64,000 bases of DNA from Ancrocorticia populi. Its GTDB lineage: Bacteria; Actinomycetota; Actinomycetes; Actinomycetales; Actinomycetaceae. The position numbers and the translations under genes are program-made. Below, piece by piece: positions 9,450 to 16,873 of the stretch; position 1 is the first letter of the stretch, and every line of letters begins with the position of its first letter. The DNA lies in the NCBI RefSeq assembly GCF_003123745.1, contig NZ_QETB01000004.1:310001-374000 (forward strand), read 5' to 3'. The notes under the pieces are model-generated. The model was not told where the DNA came from. It ran no database searches and worked only from the letters and a program-made list of their open reading frames with translations.

Positions 9450-9826
9450 ATGTTTCCCTTCGTTCCGCTCCGAGTGGGGAGCAAACTGGCAACCTGCTAG
9501 ATGTGAGCAGGCGCACTCCAGACTTTACGATATACCTCCCCCACTGCGCACTATAAATGTCATATTGGAAGAATACAGATTCCTAATCTCTAGTAAACAT
9601 GCCGTTTAGGTGCCCCAAGTATGCACTATTGAATAATACTTTCATGCTTTAATGAACGACGACGGAGCCCCATCCCCGCACTACCCTCCCGCCGCGGGTG
9701 GTTACGCACGTCGCTCGCAACAGTCAGATATCTCCCAGAGAATTTGAGTGGACGCCGCTAAGCCCCATAGCGCACCCCAGCCCGTTAGGATGGCCGTTAA
9801 GACCCCGTGCAAAGAATGGAGTATCC
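9450..9826. other. Divergent intergenic region, nuclease / GH13
   Basis: About 380 bp between two divergent genes with an AT-rich core at about 9530-9660, where promoters for both directions probably lie. I cannot pick convincing -35/-10 pairs. An upstream in-frame ATG at 9698 for the GH13 gene has no ribosome binding site and would add an unconserved 43-residue extension. Confidence 0.4.
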
Positions 9827-11059
9827 GTGTCACTGCTTGATCACACCATTTGGTGGCAGGTGTTCCCGCTCGGCGCTCTCGGCGCCCCGATCAGGGATCG
9901 CGATCTCGCCGCGGAGGCCGCCCAGCCAAACCCTCACCGCCTGCGCAAGCTGGACCCGTGGCTGGATTACTTGGTCGAACTGGGTTGCAACGGCCTGCTA
10001 CTCGGCCCGATCTTCGAATCCGTATCCCACGGATATGACACTCTGGATCACTACGCCATTGACCAACGCCTTGGCACGAACCAAGATTTTGACCATCTCA
10101 TCGCCGCCTGCCAAGAGCGCGGCATCAACGTGATGCTGGACGGCGTTTTTAACCACGTTGCCGCCTCCCACCCGCGCGTGGCCGAACTCGCCCACCTCGA
10201 TTCCACCGGCACCCCCCAAACCTGGGAAGGCCACGGCGGCCTCACCAAGCTGGACCACAGCCTTCAGGCCACCCAAGATCTGGTCACAGACGTCATGCTC
10301 TACTGGCTGCGCCGCGGCATCGCGGGCTGGCGCCTAGACGTGGCATACGAGGTCCCACCCGAGTTCTGGGCCACGGTCACCGCACGGGTGCGCGAGGAGT
10401 TCCAGGATGCCCTGTTCCTCGGCGAGATGATCCACGGCAATTTCGCCACCTTCGTCCACGAAAGCACGTTGGACACCGTGACCCAGTACAACCTCTGGAA
10501 GGCCATCTGGAGCTCGATCAAGGAAACGAACTTCTGGGAGCTGGACTGGGCGCTGGCCGGCCACGCCGAATTCTGCGAAATGTTCACCCCGCAAACATTC
10601 ATCTCGAATCACGATGTTGAGCGTATCGCCACCACCGTGGGTCAGGAAGGCGCGGTGCTCGCCGCCGCCATTCTCCTCACCGTGCCGGGAATGCCCTCGA
10701 TCTACTACGGGGATGAGCAGGGTTTCACGGGCCGCAAGTTGGATGGTTTTTCCGCCGACGACGAACTCCGCCCTCCTCTTCCTCCCCTCCCCGAGGATTT
10801 GGCTCCAGTGGGTAAGGACCTATTCCGCATTTATCAGGCTCTGATCTCCATTCGCAGGCGGCATGGGTGGATGGCGAGGGGAGAAATCTCCGCGGTCAAA
10901 AAAACCAACGAGACCATCGAATATACGGTGACCAATCCGGACAGTCCTCGGGAGTTCGTACGCGTAGCTCTCGCGCTGGAGCCGCGGCGGGCCGTACTGA
11001 TTACGGGGGCAGGCGGCGAGACGCTGTTCGAGTGGGCGGGGCTGGTACCAGCGGCCTGA
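9827..11059 (+). CDS. GH13 alpha-amylase family enzyme
   Basis: Predicted cytoplasmic alpha-glucan or alpha-glucoside hydrolase of 410 residues, with no signal peptide. It starts directly with the catalytic barrel (HTIWWQVFP). All four GH13 conserved regions are present: DGVFNHV (region I), GWRLDVA with the nucleophile Asp (II), FLGEMIHG with the acid/base Glu (III) and SNHD (IV). The short C-terminus leaves little room for a full C domain. The start is a GTG with GGAG 5 nt upstream. It ends tail to tail with the pilus sortase gene, only 2 bp apart, and stands alone. Exact substrate (maltodextrin, pullulan fragments, trehalose-type) cannot be read from the sequence. Confidence 0.88.
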   Translation: MSLLDHTIWWQVFPLGALGAPIRDRDLAAEAAQPNPHRLRKLDPWLDYLVELGCNGLLLGPIFESVSHGYDTLDHYAIDQRLGTNQDFDHLIAACQERGINVMLDGVFNHVAASHPRVAELAHLDSTGTPQTWEGHGGLTKLDHSLQATQDLVTDVMLYWLRRGIAGWRLDVAYEVPPEFWATVTARVREEFQDALFLGEMIHGNFATFVHESTLDTVTQYNLWKAIWSSIKETNFWELDWALAGHAEFCEMFTPQTFISNHDVERIATTVGQEGAVLAAAILLTVPGMPSIYYGDEQGFTGRKLDGFSADDELRPPLPPLPEDLAPVGKDLFRIYQALISIRRRHGWMARGEISAVKKTNETIEYTVTNPDSPREFVRVALALEPRRAVLITGAGGETLFEWAGLVPAA

Positions 11060-11061
11060 AC

Positions 11062-12042
11062 CTACTCGGCCGCTGAGATTACCTTTTTCGGACGGGGTTT
11101 GGGCGGGTAGCCCAACCTCCAGATCGCAATACCAATAAGGACGATCTCTACGCCGACGATCACCGCCCACCACGGGAATCCGGGAAGATCCGGAACGGCT
11201 CCCGCGGCCTCGATGTCAGATTCTGGGGTGGGAGTTACGCGCTCCGCGGTGACAAGAATTCTATGGCTGTTGATGCCGAGGGGTGTGCAAGTCACGAGGG
11301 TCACGAGATCGCGATCCGGATCGGCCACGATCTCCTGCGTTTCGGATGGCTCTATCACTTCGGATTCTACAACTTCGTAGGTGAGCACCTGGCTGTAGAC
11401 GGACACAGTGAAGCGATCTCCAACCTCAGCCTTATCGAGGTTGCTGAACAGCGTGGCTTCGGGCAATCCGCGGTGGGCCGTGAGGACCGAACGTGTGCCG
11501 ACGCCGCCGACAGGTAGGGAGGTCCCTTCGAGGTGGCCTATTCCTTCACGCAGGGTTTCATCGTCTGTGCCGTGATAGATGGGGAGATCAATATCCAGCG
11601 CGTCATATTTCAGGCGCCCCATAAACCCCGTTCCATCAATGTCCAGCAAATCCTGGTAAGCGAGGGTCTCGTTTGCCGAAGAGCCATCACCCACAGGGAC
11701 ATGGCCGTTAGCTTCAAGCACGGCACCACTGGCTAGAGCGGCGTTATAGGCGTGTGCAAGATCCAGCTGTTCCTTCTGGTAGGCCAAATCGGAGTTTGGT
11801 GCAACCTCCATGGAACTCAGGCCTAGCTCCGTAACCCGGGACTGTTCCTTCTGAGAGAACCACGAGGCCACTTGCGGATACAGGAAAACGCACGTGCCAG
11901 CAAAGATGAGGAGCAGTGCGAACGCCTGCGCCCACGGCATCTTCCACCGCTTCGTCGCGCTGGCACTTTGCCCTGATCCACCAAGATCCTTTGGCGAAGC
12001 CCAGTGACGTGCGCCTGGTTCCTTGAGATGAGTCCCGCTCAT
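11062..12042 (-). CDS. srtC: Class C (pilus-polymerising) sortase
   Basis: Membrane transpeptidase that links pilin subunits covalently through their LPXTG threonine. 326 residues: a cytoplasmic N-terminus, a membrane helix at about 38-58, the sortase barrel, and a second C-terminal membrane helix (about 288-308) followed by a basic tail, the two-helix layout of class C. Catalytic residues: His190 (LTAHRG), Cys252 (TLVTC) and Arg261 (NSHR). An obvious DPF/DPW lid motif is not seen. It is the last gene of the pilus operon, 110 bp after the shaft pilin and separated from it by a GC-rich hairpin. GGGAGGA lies upstream of the start. Confidence 0.93.
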   Translation of the reverse strand: MSGTHLKEPGARHWASPKDLGGSGQSASATKRWKMPWAQAFALLLIFAGTCVFLYPQVASWFSQKEQSRVTELGLSSMEVAPNSDLAYQKEQLDLAHAYNAALASGAVLEANGHVPVGDGSSANETLAYQDLLDIDGTGFMGRLKYDALDIDLPIYHGTDDETLREGIGHLEGTSLPVGGVGTRSVLTAHRGLPEATLFSNLDKAEVGDRFTVSVYSQVLTYEVVESEVIEPSETQEIVADPDRDLVTLVTCTPLGINSHRILVTAERVTPTPESDIEAAGAVPDLPGFPWWAVIVGVEIVLIGIAIWRLGYPPKPRPKKVISAAE

Positions 12043-12072
12043 ACCTGTGGTCCTCCCAAGATAGATTGCATG

Positions 12073-12110
12073 GCTCTGGCGGCAGCACCAAGTGGTACCG
12101 CCGCCAGAGC
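12073..12110 (-). other. Intra-operon hairpin between shaft pilin and sortase
   Basis: An 11-bp perfect stem (GCTCTGGCGGC paired with GCCGCCAGAGC) with an inner ACCA/TGGT pairing. There is no T-tract on the transcribed strand, so it looks more like an attenuator, a 3'-end stabiliser for pilin mRNA or a processing site than a complete terminator. Confidence 0.6.
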
Positions 12111-12152
12111 GTTCTGCTAGTCGAAAGGACTAACAACTTTCAGCATTGTTGA

Positions 12153-13652
12153 TCAGCCCTGCGCAGCTTGACGCTTGCGGGTGGTCACAACAGCTCCGGT
12201 TCCAACTGCGACCAGAACCAGTCCACCAATAACCATGAGCAGGGTGCCCTGAGCACCGGTCAGAGGTAGATCCGGGCCATCAGTCTGGGTGTTTTTCACA
12301 GTCACGTTGGTGGTGGCAGTGGTGCCTGCACTGACGGTGACCGTCTCAACACCAGCACCGGTGTAGCCAGCAGGTGCCTTGGTTTCGTAGAGGCAGTAGG
12401 CCTTGGTTGGGTTGGTCAGCGCAGTATCGCTGTTAGCAACAAACAGACCGAGAGGGGAGGAAGCGGGCTCAGTTGCGTCCCACAACACGACACCATCGGA
12501 GCCGGACTTTCCAGCGGAGATAACTGTCTGGTTTCCGAGGGTATCCGCACACGCACCGCTGCCCTTAGCGGTCACCTTGAACTCAGCTCCGGCAAGTGTC
12601 TTCTCATTCTGGTCAACCTTGGTGACCTTCAGTTGACCCCAGTAGGTGTAAGGCGTCGTTTCGCCAGGCACCTTGCCGCCGTTGAACTCGCTGCCGTAGC
12701 CGGGCTCATTACCATCCGAACCTGGGTTGGCGATAACGCCGTTCTCCGTCACCTTGGTGACCGTAGCGGTGAAGACTACCTGAAGGGTTTCGCCAGCCTT
12801 GAGCTTTGCAAGCCCTGTATCCGTGAGAGTCCACGTGACGCCGTTCGGATCGATCGTGTAATCGGCGGCATCGAGAGCTGCATCGTTAAGCGTGACCGAG
12901 GAGGTTCCGGCGTATGCGAGGCCCTCCGGCAAGACGTCCCAGATAGAGGCGGACTCGTACTTTTCGCCAGCGTTGAGGGCCGGGACAGTCTGGTCAATCG
13001 TGTATTCGACAGTGCTGCCAACTACGAGACCGCCCTGCTCAGCATCAGAGTTGATCGTCTTCGTTGGCGCGTCCACTACCTTATTCTTCGGGTAGGCGTG
13101 AACATCATAGATCCACGAACCGTCCGAGTGGGGCAGGGGAACCGTCACGTAGAACGGAGCCGACTTGCTAACTACTTCGGAGGGAGCTTTAGTTTCCTGC
13201 ACGTAGTACAGACCGAGATCCAAATCGTCGAACGTCAACTCACCAGCAGCGTTTGTGGCCTTGGCTGTTCCAGCATCGACGAGGCAGTAGCCATCATCTG
13301 ACACCGCGCCAGAAGTAGACGGCGCACTCCCGGTTGGGATTCCGTCCCATGCGGCCGAATCCTTCAGATCAATGGCCGTGCAGGTACCTCCGCTTGACTC
13401 GCCGAGCTGCCAGATCGTGAACTCGACATCAGCGAGGGGCTTTCCCGAAGCCTCCAGCTCGGTACCGTCTCCGGCAGATCCTTGATTGCCAACGAGCTTG
13501 TGAATAGTTAGCGAGCCATCCTTCGGCGCGTCAGGCTGATCTGGACCGACCGTGCCCGCGTCAGCACTAGCGGCAGTGCCGAGGCCGAAGGATCCCAGCG
13601 TCACCGCAAGAGCACTCAGCCCCGCGGCAAACCGCTTCTTCGTGTTGCTCAT
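12153..13652 (-). CDS. LPXTG-anchored major (shaft) pilin, SpaH/EbpB-like
   Basis: Backbone subunit of a sortase-assembled pilus. 499 residues: signal peptide cut near SA-DA (29-32); N-terminal domain with E-box-like YYVQETKAP (Glu153); pilin motif VHAYPKN with Lys189, the residue joined to the next subunit; a middle CnaB-type domain (about 205-335); a C-terminal SpaA-like domain with a second E-box (YETKAPAGY); and the sorting signal LPLTG at 462-466, a hydrophobic helix and RKR. Intramolecular Lys-Asn isopeptide bonds are expected from the family. GGGGA precedes the ATG. It follows the tip protein by 116 bp, and that gap has no strong terminator. Confidence 0.95.
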   Translation of the reverse strand: MSNTKKRFAAGLSALAVTLGSFGLGTAASADAGTVGPDQPDAPKDGSLTIHKLVGNQGSAGDGTELEASGKPLADVEFTIWQLGESSGGTCTAIDLKDSAAWDGIPTGSAPSTSGAVSDDGYCLVDAGTAKATNAAGELTFDDLDLGLYYVQETKAPSEVVSKSAPFYVTVPLPHSDGSWIYDVHAYPKNKVVDAPTKTINSDAEQGGLVVGSTVEYTIDQTVPALNAGEKYESASIWDVLPEGLAYAGTSSVTLNDAALDAADYTIDPNGVTWTLTDTGLAKLKAGETLQVVFTATVTKVTENGVIANPGSDGNEPGYGSEFNGGKVPGETTPYTYWGQLKVTKVDQNEKTLAGAEFKVTAKGSGACADTLGNQTVISAGKSGSDGVVLWDATEPASSPLGLFVANSDTALTNPTKAYCLYETKAPAGYTGAGVETVTVSAGTTATTNVTVKNTQTDGPDLPLTGAQGTLLMVIGGLVLVAVGTGAVVTTRKRQAAQG

Positions 13653-13717
13653 GGTTATTTCCCCGTTTTCCCTTTCGCCCTAGCCTGATTTGGCACAATG
13701 GGCTCCCGTGTTGATGC

Positions 13718-13736
13718 TTTCGGCATGTAACCGAAA
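13718..13736. other. Short inverted repeat between tip and shaft pilin genes
   Basis: TTTCGG-N7-CCGAAA, perfect 6-bp arms, about 65 nt before the shaft pilin start. Weak hairpin; possibly an mRNA processing or regulatory element. Nothing more can be claimed. Confidence 0.25.
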
Positions 13737-13768
13737 TTCTTGGTAGTGCTCCGGAATGCTCCAGAGAC

Positions 13769-16471
13769 TCAGCTAGTAGCCTTGCGGCGCTTGATGGCGT
13801 AGGCGGTGGCCCCAGCACCCAGCAGCAGGATTCCTCCGCCTGCTATCAGGTAGAAGTCACTGCCAATTCCGCCCGTCAGTGGCAGAACTGGGCCATCACT
13901 TGGTTCGTTGACGAAAGCGTCAGCGAACTTGTAATCAAGGTCCTTAGCCGAAATCGTGAACTCGTGCACTGTAGTCGATAACTTGTAACCGGCCGGAGCC
14001 TTTGTTTCAACCACTGTGTGCCTGCCCCAGGCGAGGTTATTGATCTTGAACGCTCCTGCCACGGGATCCTTATCGTCTCCAGTGCAGGCGGATGCGTTAT
14101 CAGCCACGCAATCTTCGACTTTGATCTCTGCCGATTCGCTGCCTTCAGGTCCGGTGATCTTCCACTCCGAACCAGCAAGTGCCTTGCCGTTTTCGTCTAC
14201 CTTGTTCCAAACAACGGAACCTGGCTGATCTTCATTCACGAATGTGCAGGTGACGTTCTGACTCTTCGCTATCTTGATTGAGCCATCTGTGACGTTCAGT
14301 TCTTCGCCATCTGCTTCGCAAGTCAGACTCGTTTGCTTGTAACCGTCCAGATCGGCCTCGCTGAGCGCATAGGTTCCAGGATCCACATCTTGTTTCTCGC
14401 CAGACTTAAAGCTGATCGCCTCGTCATCAGAAGGCGTTGCAGCCAAGTTGAAATCGTTAACACCAGCAGGTCCGCCATGTTTGTTGTTGACCTCTTTGAC
14501 GAGGGTCAACGTTGCAGATGGCTGCAGCCTATTGACGTAACTACAATCCACTTGATCACCGGGAGCGATTCCCTTAAGGTCCGTGGAATCCGGGCCTTCC
14601 AGCTCCGTTGTCTTCACAGCGCCGTCTAAACCGGTCACCGTACATTGACCACTCTGGAACTCGTAATCATCCTGCGTCGCTTCGCTGACCTTGATCGTCG
14701 CCCGGTCTGTGTACTTGGAGAAGTTCAGGTTCCAAGAGGCATTTCCATCGACATCAGTCTGTTGTGTTGTACTGGCAGGCGATGAGGTCACAGTACCTGT
14801 TGTGGCTGTTGCGGACTCACCTACTGTCCATCCCTGTTTAGCAACAGGATTCTTACCCTCCTGATCGGTGACATCCTTGTGGATCGTCACACGAGCAGTC
14901 AGTGGCGAGTTTCGGAACACACATTTTACGGCTTCGCCTGTGGTTGGGATGGTGATTGTTCCCGACGTACCGTTGACTTGGTTCAAATTCTGAACTGTGC
15001 CATCAAGATGGGTCACCGTGCACTGGTACGCCGAAGCGTAGTTCCTCATGTCCGTCGTGCCAGCTGCGCTTTCACTAAAGCTCAACTCAACATTGCGGAC
15101 GGTGGGCAAGGGTCCGATCCTCTGCTCCTGAACGCCAATTGCTGAACCCGTAGTTGTTGCATTGCCGATCAGTGCATTGCCCTGCTTTAACTCAAGCTTG
15201 AACTGGTCACCAGAATTTACTCGACCACCGATAACTTCCTTCTCGATCTCAATCGTTGGAGGGGAAGAACACGACGCAAGGTCGGTACTGCTGACATCTG
15301 TGGTGAAGGTCTGCTTCCCTGTCCAATTGGGCATATTGAAACTTTCGATGGCGCTACTCGCACCTAGGTAAGCCTTACCAGAGGCGTCGAACGCAACGCC
15401 GTTGACGTTCGACGTCGTGCTGACTGTTGCAGACTGTGACGACGTAATCGGGGTTCTATCGCTGCCGTTTGCCGCGTCCAGATCGCTCTTGGTGATCGTG
15501 AATACCGTTGTTTGGTTATCGACACCTCGAACGATGAAGAGGTTGCCCGCTGAATCGAATGCCATATCACCGTTGTTTGTACCTCTACTGCTGCCCCCAG
15601 GCGTGTTGATATAGCCCTTGTATGTGATGCCGTTCGTGCTGGGATTGTATTCCCAGATTCTGAATAGGTTCCCGTTCGAAGAAAAGCCACCAAGATAGAA
15701 GCGGCCATTGTCCAGACTCACGGCTCCAGCAACAAACTGAATCGTTCCACCGGAATTATTCGAGTTGACTGACGCTCGAGTTGAGGACCAAGTGCCTGTC
15801 GCGGTGTCATACTTCCAGACTGCCGCACTACTGACACTTTTTCCAGAGCTTGTAGACCGCTCGTATGCGTAGACAGAATCGCCACCCGAGCCAATCCCGA
15901 GTCCATTGAATGACGAGACGCGGGGAGCAGCAGATCCTAGATTAGTCACACTTCCGTTAGGGCCAACCTGTTGCATCTGGCCGTTTGCACTCAGCGCATA
16001 GACATAGCCAGCGGTACACACCGGGGCCTGCACACCCGCATCAAGTGGCTCCGCAGCCATGTGCGACTGCTCGCTACTATCGGACTCATCGTCGCTTGCT
16101 TCAGCAGCTGCCGTGTCGGTTTGCTCGGTTAGAGTAGGAGTAATGACCGGCGAAGAATCTCCACCTTCAGATTCCGTTGGTTCCGCTGACTCCGTGGGCT
16201 CCACTGATTCCACTGACTCCGTTACTTTCGTTGGAGTGGACGTGGGAGTAGCTTCCTGCGTAACAGAGACCGAATCATCGCCGTCTTCTGCCAGAGAAGC
16301 CGGCGCCAAAGCCACGGCGCTAGAACACATCAGCGCCAATGCAGCGATTAGGGACGCCGGGCGTCCGCCCAAGCGCCGCCGCTTGGCCCGCCGCTGCGCG
16401 ACCGTCTGTGGTCGCGCCGTTGATCTAGAAACGTGCATGGAACCGACGCCCCCAACGAAATCTGACTTCAT
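13769..16471 (-). CDS. Pilus tip/adhesin protein with SpaA-type domains, LPXTG
   Basis: Likely tip adhesin of the same pilus, about 900 residues. A basic N-terminus (AKRRRLGGR) leads to a signal peptide ending near SLA-ED. A Thr/Ser/Glu/Pro-rich stalk follows, then a domain (about 150-400) made of repeating strands around NGLGIG, GDMAFDSAGNLFIV and NGVAFDASGKAYLG that resembles a beta-propeller. Next come three or four CnaB/transthyretin-like repeats, each ending in a Cys-Thr-Phe-type strand, a SpaA-like domain (VVETKAPAGYKL) and LPLTG at 863-867 with membrane helix and KRRK. The start is uncertain: ATG at 16471 has no clear ribosome site; an in-frame ATG at 16438 has GGGGG 10 nt upstream. 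First gene of the pilus operon. The ligand is unknown. Confidence 0.88.
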   Translation of the reverse strand: MKSDFVGGVGSMHVSRSTARPQTVAQRRAKRRRLGGRPASLIAALALMCSSAVALAPASLAEDGDDSVSVTQEATPTSTPTKVTESVESVEPTESAEPTESEGGDSSPVITPTLTEQTDTAAAEASDDESDSSEQSHMAAEPLDAGVQAPVCTAGYVYALSANGQMQQVGPNGSVTNLGSAAPRVSSFNGLGIGSGGDSVYAYERSTSSGKSVSSAAVWKYDTATGTWSSTRASVNSNNSGGTIQFVAGAVSLDNGRFYLGGFSSNGNLFRIWEYNPSTNGITYKGYINTPGGSSRGTNNGDMAFDSAGNLFIVRGVDNQTTVFTITKSDLDAANGSDRTPITSSQSATVSTTSNVNGVAFDASGKAYLGASSAIESFNMPNWTGKQTFTTDVSSTDLASCSSPPTIEIEKEVIGGRVNSGDQFKLELKQGNALIGNATTTGSAIGVQEQRIGPLPTVRNVELSFSESAAGTTDMRNYASAYQCTVTHLDGTVQNLNQVNGTSGTITIPTTGEAVKCVFRNSPLTARVTIHKDVTDQEGKNPVAKQGWTVGESATATTGTVTSSPASTTQQTDVDGNASWNLNFSKYTDRATIKVSEATQDDYEFQSGQCTVTGLDGAVKTTELEGPDSTDLKGIAPGDQVDCSYVNRLQPSATLTLVKEVNNKHGGPAGVNDFNLAATPSDDEAISFKSGEKQDVDPGTYALSEADLDGYKQTSLTCEADGEELNVTDGSIKIAKSQNVTCTFVNEDQPGSVVWNKVDENGKALAGSEWKITGPEGSESAEIKVEDCVADNASACTGDDKDPVAGAFKINNLAWGRHTVVETKAPAGYKLSTTVHEFTISAKDLDYKFADAFVNEPSDGPVLPLTGGIGSDFYLIAGGGILLLGAGATAYAIKRRKATS

Positions 16472-16802
16472 CTTTGACTGTGTTGCAGCACAGGCAGTAC
16501 TGAGCCCCCGTTTGGTGGCGTAAATAGCTCAGTAGAGTTGCTGCGCGATTAAGTCAGAATCTAGTTCAGGAAATCATCAGCGAGATGCGATAGCCGCTTT
16601 TACCGCCCGGTAATCCACCCGCGTTTAGATATCTTGGCGCCGAAAGGTGGCGGGCAGCACATCAGGGATCAGGCCCTCATAACGCCACAGCGAACACCGC
16701 GGCTTTTTGAGGGTTCCTCTTCCTAAAAGCGGGGTCGTTTTTGCGAATCTTGCGCTGACTAGCGCTAAGACAATTGCGACTAGCCACCCAAGCCCCCTGA
16801 AA
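16472..16802 (-). other. Long putative 5' leader of the pilus operon
   Basis: If transcription starts just after the proposed -10 at 16803-16808, the pilus mRNA has a leader of about 320 nt with no credible gene. It holds several small inverted repeats, for example TTACC-GCCC-GGTAA near 16598-16612 and a GCTTTT/AAAAGC-based stem near 16700-16730. It could house post-transcriptional control. No known riboswitch class was recognised. Confidence 0.35.
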
Positions 16803-16808
16803 TATGTA
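16803..16808 (-). promoter_or_regulatory. Candidate -10 of the pilus operon promoter
   Basis: TACATA on the minus strand. With a 17-nt spacer the -35 position is AGGGTA, part of an activator-type repeat instead of a TTGACA-like hexamer. This is the arrangement of an activator-dependent promoter. Confidence 0.4.
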
Positions 16809-16822
16809 TCGAGGATGGGTTT

Positions 16823-16853
16823 AACTACCCTTTCCCCACCCCTATAACTACCC
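16823..16853 (-). promoter_or_regulatory. Three phased GGGTRGTT-like repeats at the pilus promoter
   Basis: On the minus strand GGGTAGTTAT begins at 16853, GGGTGGGGAA at 16841 and GGGTAGTTAA at 16830: direct repeats 12 and 11 bp apart, on one face of the helix, abutting the -35 region. A single GGGTGGCTAG begins at 16789. The same motif is arrayed upstream of the regulator pair. Proposed binding sites for the STAND/LuxR regulators. Confidence 0.6.
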
Positions 16854-16873
16854 AGAGGATAAAGCTCTATAAG

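Noticed and set aside
9694-9703. GGGTGGTTA before the GH13 gene as a further regulator box
   Set aside because: Single copy, no neighbours at 10-12 bp, so not distinguishable from chance.
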